Shown: positions 1 to 7,948, counted from the first letter of the stretch. The stretch is 64,000 bases of DNA from Niabella yanshanensis (GCF_034424215.1 NZ_CP139960.1:744001-808000); one strand, 5' to 3'. Translations and numbers: made by a program. The notes: generated by a model from the sequence alone, not told the origin.

Positions 1-1
1 C

Positions 2-793
2 CGAGTACAGCATTTGCGCTTTCGGCCGTCTGGCTCACACTTATCATTTTTAGAGAAAATAAGGGTTTTAGCACCCGAGTTTGAGTCATTGTTACGGCAG
101 TATGAAGCTTATGTAAATGATGGCTCTATTGACTTTGAACTTTTAGAATTAAATTCTACTCCCATTCGCCTTGGTGAAATACGCAGCCTGGTGAGCAAGA
201 AATACATTTATGCCAACAGCAAATCTATAGACAGACTTTTGTATTTATTTTTCTCAGATCAAAGCTCACTTTATTATACGGATAAATATGAAGACAAATA
301 CACTAATCTGTACGATCTTTTAAAAAACGAAAATGTAAATATTACTGATTTTGAAAGCTATCAGCAGTATGAAATTAATAAACTGATCGAAGAAGATTAC
401 TTATCAATAGGTGCTGATAATACTGTTAGCATAAAAAAGGAAACATTATTATATATCGTAAGCAAACTTTACAAGGATGAAGTATTAAACTACTGGCACC
501 ATAAAAAGCCGGTTCGCGATATGATTGACGAACTTATAAATGAAAAGCAATTAGTTGCAGAGAGTTCACTGTTCACCAGACAAGAAATAAGTTTTTACAA
601 CTACTATCTCAATAAAAAGGAGTTTACAAATGGTATTGATCTAAGGAACAGATATCTTCATGGCTCAAACTCTCCTTCTGAAAAAGAGCATCAATCCGAT
701 TATTATATTCTAATGAAACTGATTATACTCACTACGCTTAAAATCGAAAATGACTTACTCATAAACGACTTTGCGGCTAAACATTTAGCTTAA
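2..793 (+). CDS. HEPN-like protein, 5'-truncated by window edge
   Basis: The frame is open to the left edge of the window, so the N-terminus is missing; the first in-window start-like codon is a TTG at 14, which is unlikely to be the true start. About 263 codons are visible. The C-terminal part contains R-N-x3-H-G (RNRYLHG) followed by a predicted helix, which is the Rx4-6H signature of HEPN-fold proteins and resembles the end of DUF4209-type proteins. The rest is charged, helical and not recognised. HEPN proteins are often RNases or nuclease partners in defence loci, and the next genes are a restriction-modification system, so a defence role is plausible, but this is inference from one short motif and from position. 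Confidence 0.55.
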   Translation, partial: RVQHLRFRPSGSHLSFLEKIRVLAPEFESLLRQYEAYVNDGSIDFELLELNSTPIRLGEIRSLVSKKYIYANSKSIDRLLYLFFSDQSSLYYTDKYEDKYTNLYDLLKNENVNITDFESYQQYEINKLIEEDYLSIGADNTVSIKKETLLYIVSKLYKDEVLNYWHHKKPVRDMIDELINEKQLVAESSLFTRQEISFYNYYLNKKEFTNGIDLRNRYLHGSNSPSEKEHQSDYYILMKLIILTTLKIENDLLINDFAAKHLA

Positions 794-822
794 ATATTAC
801 TCACTTTAAATATATTTTTTAT

Positions 823-860
823 GTTATAAACCAAAAGGTTACGACCTTTTGGTTTATAAC
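823..860. terminator. 17-bp perfect hairpin after the HEPN-like gene
   Basis: Arms 823-839 and 844-860 are exact reverse complements around a TACG loop. It lies 30 bp after the stop of the upstream gene. There is no clear T-tract on either strand after the stem, so it is a terminator-like hairpin rather than a textbook Rho-independent terminator. Confidence 0.45.
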
Positions 861-1099
861 GCATCCCGGTCTCTGCCCAAGAACATTAACCAATCTTTCT
901 TACCTTTTTTAAAGGAGTTCATCAATTGTTTCTCGATTGGAAATGGCCCCAACTCGAAATAGTAAATAATTGGTAAAACCGCTATAAAGACAAATTCTTT
1001 AAATAGACGACAATATGTATCCATTTTAAAAGCAAAAATCCATTTAAATGGATATATTTTGCTATTTTGCTCAGCAACTGAGTTTAAAAGGATCATCAA
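854..1099 (-). CDS. unrecognised 81-aa open frame
   Basis: This frame fills the 324-bp interval between the HEPN-like gene and the first endonuclease gene. The product would be basic and aromatic-rich with one hydrophobic stretch near residues 36-48, and a plausible-looking C-terminus rich in K, G and R. I do not recognise it. Its stop lies inside the 17-bp hairpin at 823-860, which could serve as its terminator. It may be chance, or the residue of an older gene. Confidence 0.25.
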   Translation of the reverse strand: MMILLNSVAEQNSKIYPFKWIFAFKMDTYCRLFKEFVFIAVLPIIYYFELGPFPIEKQLMNSFKKGKKDWLMFLGRDRDAL

Positions 1100-1117
1100 A
1101 ACTATGTAAATGCGTTT

Positions 1118-1849
1118 ATGGAATTTGAATTACACAGTTATCGTTTTGCACAAGAGATCATAGAACATAGAAATTATACCGGAGCTTTTCAGGAAATAAC
1201 TGGTGTAGTGAGGCAATGCCCGCTGTTCACATTTCCCAATAAATCGAATAAGAATCGACGACTAGATGTAGTACAACAACTCTTTAATACATTTTTTGAT
1301 CGTAGGTTTGCCTGCGATCTGGGTTGGTTGTTTCATCCAAATGCTACCAGTATCCAAGGTTCTGGACTTGCTGCTGATTACCGAAAAATTTTTAATGGAT
1401 TAAGGATACAAGCCGAAGTTCAATTTGGCAATATGTCCCGTTGGTATAGCGACATTTTTAAGTTCCAGACTGCCTATTCACAAGATCTGATCGATATGGG
1501 CTTGTGTATTGTACCAATGTCATCTATTGCTAACAGGATGGATTCGAATGTTACGAATTTTGAGCGATGTGTAAGAGAATTACCATCGGCTAAGCTATCC
1601 ATTACGTTGCCTATACTATTAATTGGTATGGAAATGGAAGCAGGAACTCCCATTGTAGATACATCGACCTCAGGCATAGCCAGGGCCAACGGGCTCATCG
1701 CCGGTGATATAAGGAATATAACAGCTAGAGGAAAAACTGCCAACCGATACAGGATCGTAAACGGCTTTCTTAACGGAGCGCCGGTGAATACAATTTACGA
1801 ATCTTCAGACACTGGGCCAGTAGCCAGCCTGGCTGATCCTGAAGAATAA
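1118..1849 (+). CDS. BglII/BstYI-family type II restriction endonuclease
   Basis: This 243-aa protein matches the layout of the BglII/BstYI family. A catalytic E-x-Q is seen in AEVQFGN (E100, Q102), followed by a helix (DIFKFQ), an IDMGLCIVPM strand, and LPILLIGM, which corresponds to the conserved PxxLxG strand of BstYI and BglII. Family members cut double-stranded DNA at RGATCY-like sites using Mg2+. Length is usual for the family. It is the only rightward gene here and converges with the m5C methyltransferase, with 26 bp between stops. A second member of the same family lies at 4368-5114 on the other strand. Its recognition sequence cannot be read from the sequence; RGATCY or AGATCT is a guess from kinship. 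Confidence 0.85.
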   Translation: MEFELHSYRFAQEIIEHRNYTGAFQEITGVVRQCPLFTFPNKSNKNRRLDVVQQLFNTFFDRRFACDLGWLFHPNATSIQGSGLAADYRKIFNGLRIQAEVQFGNMSRWYSDIFKFQTAYSQDLIDMGLCIVPMSSIANRMDSNVTNFERCVRELPSAKLSITLPILLIGMEMEAGTPIVDTSTSGIARANGLIAGDIRNITARGKTANRYRIVNGFLNGAPVNTIYESSDTGPVASLADPEE

Positions 1850-1862
1850 ATGATAGGAAATA

Positions 1863-1893
1863 GATCCACAATCGGCTATACCAATTGTGGATC
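1863..1893. terminator. hairpin between convergent endonuclease and methyltransferase genes
   Basis: A 10-bp perfect inverted repeat (1863-1872 with 1884-1893) straddles the junction of the two convergent genes and overlaps the last codons of the methyltransferase. There is no strong T-tract. It probably acts as a bidirectional stop or transcript-end stabiliser. Confidence 0.5.
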
Positions 1894-3522
1894 AGGTAAT
1901 GCTATATGAACTACGCGTTCCTGCAAAACGGAATTAAATATGGTGCCAATGAGAATGCCAACGAACATATCTAAATGATTATCGAGGATACGTTTATTAT
2001 CCATTTTACCCTTGTCGTTCTTAAGCTCTCTTTCAATAAATGAAGCTATCAAATCGGTGTCCTTAAGTTCACTTTCAAGCAATGTTCTAAACTCATTGGC
2101 GTACCGGGATAGTTCATCGGTCAAAAATATGGGACCCATAAGATCTCTATTCACATTGCTCCAGTTCAGTTGAACCTCATTTTCATTTACACCTTGTATA
2201 AACGTCTGAAAACGGGTTAAAGATGCAGGCAGACCTTCTACTGCTAACTCTTCTATCAATTCATACGCTCGTTCAAACAATTCCAGATCTAATTGTTTAG
2301 CCTTAATGGCCTTTGAAGTACCATAGAAAAAGTTGACACGCCAGCTGGTTGTCCTTGTTTCTCTGTTATGATAATTCTTAAGTTCAAATCGAACACCGCT
2401 ACCAAATCGAAGGCCAGGTATGGCCAAACAGAATGATCTGCTCCATGGGTAGTGTGCTCCTGCGTTCTCCGGCACTGTTGTTATTGCTTGTTCGGTACCT
2501 AAAACAAGTCGTTCTCTTACTTGTTCCGAGTTTGTGAGCAATACTTCGCCAATTGGTGTTTCCTGCATAGCCTGGGCTATATAAAAAGTAAGCGCTGGCG
2601 GTATTGCATTTCCGATCATTTTTATTTTGCCGGCATAGGTATTACTGAAGTATTGATAGTTTATAGGGAACGATTGCAGACATCCTCTTTCACGTATTGT
2701 TAAGCGTCTGATATTTTGTTGGGCATCCTCAATGATAATACTCTCACGTGAAACCCGGGTACATAAAGCCGTTACTGTTCTTGACGGCCTATCCTGACGA
2801 TCAGGAAAACTCATTCTGTTATATACAGGATGATAAGTCTTTGCATCCCGATTGATCCGTTGTTCTTCGGCTGTTAAGTTCGCTTCTAGCAGATGATCGG
2901 TCATACGCTCTTCCTCCAAAGTGAAACCATACACAGGATCTGTATAAGGAATAGTTGACAAACTTCTCAATACATCACCTAAAGTAACTCTAGGTGTCCT
3001 ATTTTTATAGGCATCCAATAAGTGAAATGGCAAACGGCCTGCGATCATTCTTTTCCTATCTTGAGGTACACCAAAGTCAGACGAATTGTAAACCTTAATA
3101 TCTCCAAAAAGATGCGCAAACTGGTGTAATGATCCTTCAGGAGCAAGTTCTTTTTCCAGAATTCCGGCAACTCTTGGTACATTTTCCATAGCCCAATAAA
3201 TCGGCTGCATGTGCTCGACCACTTCCAGGAATTTACGTATGTCCACTAACCCATCGTTTATATCTCCTTTGCCCCCTCTATTAGCTAAAGAGAATTGCGT
3301 GCAAGGCGGGCTTCCGACCACATAATTGACAAGTTCCGGATCAGGTAACATTGCCAACTCAAGGGTACGTATATTTACCTCTTGGTGTGCTGAGTTGAAG
3401 TTCTTATTGTGCGTGTTATTGGCATCTTTCCACCATTCGTACGACGAAAGCACCTCAATGCCAGCCATTTTAAGACCCAATGTCCATCCCCCAATACCGC
3501 TGTACAGATCTATAGCTGCCAT
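1876..3522 (-). CDS. DNA (cytosine-5) methyltransferase with long C-terminal extension
   Basis: C5-cytosine methyltransferase motifs are present in order: motif I (DLYSGIGGWTLGL, residues 5-17), motif IV with the catalytic cysteine (GSPPC, C74), motif VI (ENV, 113-115), motif VIII (QDRKR, 154-158), motif IX (RRLTIRE, 272-278) and motif X (GNAIPP, 304-309). It would methylate cytosines in the site cut by the neighbouring endonuclease(s). The catalytic core ends near residue 325; about 220 further residues form an unrecognised C-terminal region that is longer than usual for the family. It follows an XRE controller gene with an 8-bp gap and a vsr gene, all leftward, so it sits in one operon with the second endonuclease. 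Confidence 0.95.
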   Translation of the reverse strand: MAAIDLYSGIGGWTLGLKMAGIEVLSSYEWWKDANNTHNKNFNSAHQEVNIRTLELAMLPDPELVNYVVGSPPCTQFSLANRGGKGDINDGLVDIRKFLEVVEHMQPIYWAMENVPRVAGILEKELAPEGSLHQFAHLFGDIKVYNSSDFGVPQDRKRMIAGRLPFHLLDAYKNRTPRVTLGDVLRSLSTIPYTDPVYGFTLEEERMTDHLLEANLTAEEQRINRDAKTYHPVYNRMSFPDRQDRPSRTVTALCTRVSRESIIIEDAQQNIRRLTIRERGCLQSFPINYQYFSNTYAGKIKMIGNAIPPALTFYIAQAMQETPIGEVLLTNSEQVRERLVLGTEQAITTVPENAGAHYPWSRSFCLAIPGLRFGSGVRFELKNYHNRETRTTSWRVNFFYGTSKAIKAKQLDLELFERAYELIEELAVEGLPASLTRFQTFIQGVNENEVQLNWSNVNRDLMGPIFLTDELSRYANEFRTLLESELKDTDLIASFIERELKNDKGKMDNKRILDNHLDMFVGILIGTIFNSVLQERVVHIALPDPQLV

Positions 3523-3530
3523 ACTCTTAA

Positions 3531-3869
3531 CTATTTATTTGATTTTATTTTTCGTAGATCCTTCTTATTCGTTCTTACATGATCGATCTTTTCTTTCGAT
3601 ACAGTCAAGATATACTCAAAGTCATCCTCTTCAACTAACATGGAGGAGATCTCATCGCTTAGGTAAATTCGTTTCAACTCATCTGTTGATATACCGAACA
3701 GCCGGGACACAGTCTGTATTATATCAAACACCCTTTTTTTAGGAAATTTATCCTCATTTTCAATTTTGCTTAAAACAGAAACATCCATATCTAGCTCGTG
3801 CGCAAGTTTACGTTGCGGCCAACCTTCTTTTTCTCTTAATGCTTTGATATAGGACCCAAGGCTTTTCAT
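3531..3869 (-). CDS. XRE-family controller (C-protein-like) of the R-M system
   Basis: A helix-turn-helix of the XRE/Cro type covers roughly residues 6-62 of a 112-aa protein (start of the domain SYIKALREKEGW, then QRKLAHELDMDVSVLSKIEN). A longer start at 3938 is possible, but it would translate an AT-rich segment with repeat boxes that looks like a promoter/operator and would overlap the upstream vsr gene, so the ATG at 3869 is chosen. Small XRE proteins in type II systems (C proteins) time endonuclease against methyltransferase expression. Its position between vsr and the methyltransferase fits that role. Confidence 0.8.
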   Translation of the reverse strand: MKSLGSYIKALREKEGWPQRKLAHELDMDVSVLSKIENEDKFPKKRVFDIIQTVSRLFGISTDELKRIYLSDEISSMLVEEDDFEYILTVSKEKIDHVRTNKKDLRKIKSNK

Positions 3870-3876
3870 AAAACAA

Positions 3877-3917
3877 ATATCTTGACTTTTTTTTATTTGA
3901 CAAAAAATATCAAGTAT
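3877..3917 (-). promoter_or_regulatory. possible operator/promoter upstream of the XRE controller
   Basis: This short AT-rich gap holds an inverted pair CTTGA (3881-3885) and TCAAG (3910-3914), each within an ATAT-containing box, plus an extra TTGAC at 3897-3901. This is the kind of repeat array bound by C proteins. No experimental consensus can be applied here. Confidence 0.4.
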
Positions 3918-3924
3918 TTTTTTA

Positions 3925-4368
3925 TTAATACGTTTCAAGTAGGGCTATTATTTTTTCAACTTCGATTTCTGGCTGCTTTTTTATTTCACATTCCCATAGA
4001 ACAAGCACTTTCCAATTAGCTTGCTCCAACTCTTCTCTTTTTTTGTTATCACGCGCTACATTCTTATGGAACTTTTCGGCCCAAAATTCAGTGTTGGATC
4101 TTGGCATAGGCAAATTGCAATGAGGGCACCGATGCCAATAACATCCATTGACGAAAACGGCAACTTTCTTTTTCAAAAATACTATGTCAGGTTTACCTGG
4201 TATTGTTGGATGAAGCCTATAGCCCTTGTAGCCTTTCTGCCAAAGTAGTTTTCTGACAATGAGTTCTGGCTTAGTATTTTTTGCCTTTATTGAGCTCATT
4301 ATATGGGATGCTCCTTCGGAAGAAGGATGGGGAGATCGCTTATCTCGTATGTATTTCTTTTCACTCAT
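3925..4368 (-). CDS. vsr: Vsr-type very-short-patch mismatch endonuclease
   Basis: This 147-aa protein has the Vsr layout: an N-terminal MSSIKAKNTKPE segment, GKPDIVF with the catalytic aspartate (D61, equal to D51 of E. coli Vsr), NGCYWHRCP with H79 (E. coli H69), then an NTEFWxxKFxxNxxRD segment and a closing VLVLWECEI strand. Vsr nicks T:G mismatches made when 5-methylcytosine deaminates, and is usually coded beside m5C methyltransferases, as here. The residue equivalent to E. coli H64 is Asn (N74), a variation I also associate with other Vsr-like proteins. Its start overlaps the stop of the endonuclease gene by 1 bp. Confidence 0.92.
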   Translation of the reverse strand: MSEKKYIRDKRSPHPSSEGASHIMSSIKAKNTKPELIVRKLLWQKGYKGYRLHPTIPGKPDIVFLKKKVAVFVNGCYWHRCPHCNLPMPRSNTEFWAEKFHKNVARDNKKREELEQANWKVLVLWECEIKKQPEIEVEKIIALLETY

Positions 4369-5114
4369 TATACTGTTAACCGATCACTACCAATCCCTAT
4401 TAAAATAAATGGACAAGGATTACCAACACCTCTATTTAATCTCAACAGCAATTTATCCATATGAGTAGTAGCTGCTCCATATTTAGAATAGTATATGGTA
4501 GACGCTATTTTATCTAATAATGCATCCTTAGGTAAATCAAGATGATTCCCTATATTCTTTTTGGCGGTGTCGGAAAGAGAAATTCTACTGTTTAATTGCG
4601 GTAATGTGAATGGATATATACCCTCCAAAAACCTACGGATTACATTATACAACTCTTTTTGAAGACTGGCTCCTCTTGTAATTATTATGCCTATGCTTAG
4701 CTCACCTATCTGATGTAACTTCCTAAAATTCTCCAGATCACGGTCATAGAATGGGTCTTTATTATTCCATTCTATTTCCAATCCAATATTTCCTTGTTGA
4801 AACGACTTATAATGATCTACCTCATGACTTTCCGATGTAAGTACCCTGCCTCTTACATGATGTTCACTTTCGATTTTGGTCTTGGTCCATGCATTTTGTA
4901 CCAATAAACCTCCTAAGCTTTGAGTGATAGAACTGAGGCCACCGCCACCTTGGATTATTTGATCTTCTCTTATGCTGAAATGATTCAGTATAGCCGTTAA
5001 TTCGGTTGTAGCATCATTAAAGTGATCTTTTATTATTGAGTCTGCAAATCTCGTAAAATATACTTCATATCCGGGTATGTTCAAAACCCGCTCATTTTTA
5101 TAATAATTGGACAT
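4368..5114 (-). CDS. second BglII/BstYI-family type II restriction endonuclease
   Basis: This 248-aa protein has a central block typical of the EWNNKDP subgroup of the BglII/BstYI endonuclease family: SHEVDHYK, then LEIEWNNKDPFYDRDLENF, then GIIITRG. The acidic and lysine residues of this block form the likely metal site. A later GAATTHMDKLLLRL segment and a CPFILIGIG strand also fit. It cuts DNA at a short, unknown site. It is the first gene of the leftward operon endonuclease-vsr-controller-methyltransferase and is probably the cognate enzyme of that methyltransferase. The protein at 1118-1849 is a distant relative rather than a copy: the two share family hallmarks but little sequence. Confidence 0.85.
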   Translation of the reverse strand: MSNYYKNERVLNIPGYEVYFTRFADSIIKDHFNDATTELTAILNHFSIREDQIIQGGGGLSSITQSLGGLLVQNAWTKTKIESEHHVRGRVLTSESHEVDHYKSFQQGNIGLEIEWNNKDPFYDRDLENFRKLHQIGELSIGIIITRGASLQKELYNVIRRFLEGIYPFTLPQLNSRISLSDTAKKNIGNHLDLPKDALLDKIASTIYYSKYGAATTHMDKLLLRLNRGVGNPCPFILIGIGSDRLTV

Positions 5115-5424
5115 TAAGGGCGATTTCTTAGTATAGTGCCCGAAGGTAAATAAAAGTTCTTACATTGTTATGTGCTTCCGCGCGACGGATAGGGTCCCTC
5201 AGGCCCTATATAGTTTTTTGAAACAGAACAGTTATCACTAACACTAAAGCTACAAGGTTGCCAGTGCTGCATGCTACCCTTAGGTACTATTCGGGGCGAC
5301 CCACAAAAATAAAGCAATAGAATTTGCAGACACATTATTTTTCATGAGAACTTGTCCCCTTCCCTGCTATTAATCGCGTTATGCACCGCTTCAAAAGTCA
5401 AAATTTTAAAGGATCGGCTATTGT

Positions 5425-5521
5425 AACATAACGCGAAATTATAGGACAAAACGATGGCTGCTTTTTGGCCGGACAGATAATGCAGCCAGGTGGCGTTTGT
5501 CCTATAACAATATTATGTTAA
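5425..5521. repeat. large nested hairpin built from inverted TTTGTCCTATAA repeats
   Basis: Outer arms AACATAA/TTATGTT, middle arms TTATAGGACAAA (5439-5450) and TTTGTCCTATAA (5496-5507), and inner arms GGCTGC/GCAGCC pair in nested order, with short unpaired spacers between outer and middle arms. A third copy of the 12-mer, in direct orientation, lies at 5587-5598 and is also followed by TTATGT after 7 bp. The two-box-plus-spacer architecture recalls recombinase sites such as attC, but no integrase gene is present in the window. Confidence 0.65.
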
Positions 5522-5613
5522 GTAATATATCAGCATTTCGGCTCCGTGTCAGCGTTACAGATTTTCGATCAATTCGGCTCATACGGTTTGTCCTATAATT
5601 AGTCGTTATGTCT

Positions 5614-5642
5614 GCGGGCTGCAAATCAGGTTTGCAGCCCGC
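5614..5642. repeat. 12-bp stem hairpin
   Basis: Arms 5614-5625 and 5631-5642 are exact complements around a 5-nt loop (GC-rich stem GCGGGCTGCAAA). It lies directly after the third TTTGTCCTATAA copy. No T-tract follows on either strand. Confidence 0.6.
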
Positions 5643-5945
5643 ATCGAATTCATACAACATTGAAACTTTGAATTTGGAAACGAATTTAATGCAGCCCTTG
5701 CCCCTTGGGTAAATAGCCGTAAAGGCAGGCGCTTCATGGGCTGGTAAAAATTCCTGTGTCGAACTGAAAACTTACACAGGATTTTTTACTGCACCCATGT
5801 TCACGCCGCGTTTGTAGCATCTTTAAAATTTTTGCCTTTTTGCCAACGCTTCTTTGTGGTCGCTCGCTGGCCTGTAAAAATGCAATATGCCTGTAGGTCT
5901 TAATTACATTTTTCCAGGCGGGCGCTCGCGGAGCTTGTTCATTTT

Positions 5946-5971
5946 CCACTTTTTGCTTGTCCAAAAAGTGG
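5946..5971. repeat. 10-bp stem hairpin
   Basis: CCACTTTTTG (5946-5955) and its exact complement at 5962-5971 surround a 6-nt loop. A run of A follows on the plus strand. It might be a terminator for something no longer present, or part of a mobile-element end. Confidence 0.4.
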
Positions 5972-6112
5972 AGCAAAAAAGACCCCGGAAATCGGTTGCC
6001 AGGGCGATTTCCGGATGGAATATCTATTGAGCGGTGTGCTAGGCCCATCAACTGTGGAATATAATTGCTTGACGGATGCAGGCCAATCTTTACTTAACAT
6101 AATGTATGCCAC

Positions 6113-6382
6113 TTACACAATCTCGATTTGTTCCCTTTGAAACCGCTCTTGCAAGGCTTCATATTTTTGTTCTTTAGCAATGGTGATGGTAAGCCTGCCT
6201 TTTTCGCAGGCTATTTCTACCACATGGCCGGGCTTAAAACCGCTATCCTGTAGCCATTTTCCGGCCAGCCGCAATGCCGGGAATGATGTGGTTGTTCTGC
6301 TGTTGACGCCCCTGAATGCATAGCGGCATACCGTCATGCGGCGGATGGGTTTGGTAATGCGGTGTGTTTTTACTGTTTGCAT
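6113..6382 (-). CDS. SymE-like type I toxin-family protein
   Basis: This 89-aa protein carries a SymE/AbrB-like beta segment (FPALRLAGKWLQDSGFKPG, then VEIACEKGRLTITI) in its second half, after a basic N-terminus with a short RMTVCRY strand. Members of the family include E. coli SymE, an SOS-controlled toxin repressed by an antisense RNA. No antisense RNA can be shown here. It is divergent from the XRE gene at 6526 across a 143-bp gap, so the XRE protein may control it. The basis is motif resemblance; toxicity is not implied. Confidence 0.7.
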   Translation of the reverse strand: MQTVKTHRITKPIRRMTVCRYAFRGVNSRTTTSFPALRLAGKWLQDSGFKPGHVVEIACEKGRLTITIAKEQKYEALQERFQREQIEIV

Positions 6383-6525
6383 AGCTTAGCTTTTTGTTGG
6401 TACAAAGCAACAGCTGCCGGGTTTTGTGTCCTACAAAAATTGATTGTGTGTTACACCTAAAAAGCTTGTATTTTATGTATCTTTAGGCTTGCAAAATCTA
6501 ATTTGAAAAAACTAAATTTGCTCCT

Positions 6526-6933
6526 ATGACAACACATACTGCTATGCCGAACCACAAAGTACACGAAGGCCGCAACATTAAACGTTTTCGCGAAATGCTG
6601 GGTATAAAACAAGATGCCCTGGCTTTTGACCTTAATATGAGCCAGCAGGCCGTATCCTTGCTGGAGCAGAAAGAAACGATCGATACTCCCCTACTTCAAA
6701 AAATATCTACCCTATTGAAAATACCGGTGGAGGCAATCCAGAATTTTGATGAGGAGCAGGCGGTGAATATTATTGCTAATACGTTTAACGAGAAGTCTTT
6801 TGAGAATGCCTTTGCAAACAATTGTACTTTCAATTTTAATCCACTTGATAAAATGGTGGAATTGTATGAACGTATGCTACAACAGCAAAGGGAGATGATT
6901 GATGAGTTAAAGAAACTAGTGGAAAGAAAATAA
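6526..6933 (+). CDS. XRE-family transcriptional regulator
   Basis: This 135-aa protein has a helix-turn-helix at roughly residues 15-70 (IKRFREMLGIKQDALAF, then MSQQAVSLLEQKE), followed by an asparagine-rich linker and a C-terminal coiled-coil-like helix (MVELYERMLQQQREMIDELKKLVER) that could dimerise. Proteins with this arrangement are common as stand-alone regulators in Bacteroidota. It is transcribed away from the SymE-like gene and ends 11 bp before the structured repeat at 6945-7069. Confidence 0.85.
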   Translation: MTTHTAMPNHKVHEGRNIKRFREMLGIKQDALAFDLNMSQQAVSLLEQKETIDTPLLQKISTLLKIPVEAIQNFDEEQAVNIIANTFNEKSFENAFANNCTFNFNPLDKMVELYERMLQQQREMIDELKKLVERK

Positions 6934-6944
6934 TTTTATTATTT

Positions 6945-7069
6945 AGGGCGTGCCCCTGCCCTATTTGTTGTTGATATTTTAGTGGCAGGGTCGGGCTATC
7001 TGCTGCTACTCCGCCACAAATCCCGCCGCACAAAGCCTTCAGCGGGGTATTCGCTGCTATCCCTCACGC
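6945..7069 (+). repeat. structured repeat element, copy 1 (left boundary of the island)
   Basis: Conserved blocks shared with the element at 15997-16174 in inverted orientation are AGGGCGTG (6945-6952), GGGCTATC (6993-7000) and an 18-bp core CGCTGCTATCCCTCACGC (7052-7069). Between the first two blocks lies a potential hairpin (CTGCC with GGCAG). The blocks keep the same order in both copies while the spacers differ, which suggests an RNA or folded DNA element rather than a coding repeat. It lies between the XRE gene and the DUF6602-like gene. Confidence 0.75.
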
Positions 7070-7123
7070 AGAAGAAGTACAGGTTCGATAGCATGATTAA
7101 TATTTAAAACCTAATTGAACAAA

Positions 7124-7948
7124 ATGCCAGGTAACGCTAGATTATTCCAAGAATCAATAACCCGTGAACTTACTGTTGTAAAAGACAGGGTGAGAAATTT
7201 AATAGGTGATGCTCATTGGGGGGAAGAAGGCCGGTTTAAAGAAGCCGTGTTGAAAAATGTGTTACGGCAATTTCTACCTAAAAACTTATCTGTAGGCACA
7301 GGCTTCATTTTAAAAGCTACTGGTGAGAATGATTATGACAATGTGTTATCATCCCAATTAGATATTATTGTTTATGATAATACCCTGCCGGTACTTTTTT
7401 CAGAAGGTGATTTTGTGATTACAACTTTGAAAAATGTAAAAGCAATTATCGAAGTAAAATCCAGGCTTACACCAACCATGCTTAGGCATGCTATAGAGCA
7501 GTTTGAGCATTCAATAAGCGATTTTGAAGGTCAAATTAACCGGCCCTTTTTTAGTGTAGCAGGACGTCAAAGGCCAATACCAAGTAAGACCAAAATATTT
7601 ACTGGTATTTTTGCATTCGAGTTTGATGGAAATATAGATTCCCATTCAATAGATACTAGCTTAATTGATTCAAGAAGGTTAGTTAACCATATCTCTTTAG
7701 GTGAAGATTATTTTATTAAACATTGGAAGCAAACTGATGCAGGACATCTTGTCAGGAGAGTGGACTGCGCGGCCGATTTTTATAATGTATATAACCTTTA
7801 CAATCTTTCTTTTTCCTATTTCATATCCAATCTTATAGATATTACTTCCGGCGGGCTGAACGACAGGTACTGGTTTTCTTTTCCTATAGAAGGCACAAAA
7901 GAAATGCAAAGGAATAGAACCATTTGTCTAAACCCTCAAAGGCGATGA
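7124..7948 (+). CDS. DUF6602-like PD-(D/E)xK nuclease candidate
   Basis: The 274-aa product (ATG at 7124 preferred over the TTG three codons upstream) has the DUF6602 pattern: [20 protein letters not shown], then VGTGFIL, then SQLDIIVYD and AIIEVKS. D80 and E110-x-K112 form a PD-(D/E)xK nuclease motif, so it probably cuts nucleic acid with Mg2+. The C-terminal half is not recognised. It overlaps the following HNH gene at an ATGA junction, so the two are translationally coupled. It begins 54 bp after the left repeat element. It could be the restriction component for the methyltransferase operon it faces. Confidence 0.75.

Larger units (their letters stand above)
5115..6112. other. 1-kb non-coding stretch with repeats and hairpins
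   Basis: No convincing gene is seen. The stretch separates the R-M operon from the SymE/XRE pair. It contains the TTTGTCCTATAA repeat family (5425-5610), a 9-bp inverted pair CGCGTTATG/CATAACGCG (5375-5383 and 5427-5435), a 12-bp stem hairpin at 5614-5642, and a 10-bp stem at 5946-5971. A 105-codon leftward frame at 5734-6051 is compositionally odd and is not called. Confidence 0.6.

Noticed and set aside
3870-3938. Longer start for the XRE controller
   Set aside because: The extra 23 residues would be read from the operator-like AT-rich repeats and overlap vsr; the internal ATG at 3869 starts exactly at the HTH domain.
5425-5521. Integron attC site
   Set aside because: The nested two-box hairpin looks similar, but the outer boxes do not match the GTTRRRY/RYYYAAC consensus on both sides and no integrase is seen; kept only as an unclassified repeat.
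5734-6051. 105-codon leftward frame
   Set aside because: Composition is arginine/lysine/serine-rich with no recognisable motif, it crosses a hairpin (5946-5971), and it lies in a repeat-rich non-coding stretch.
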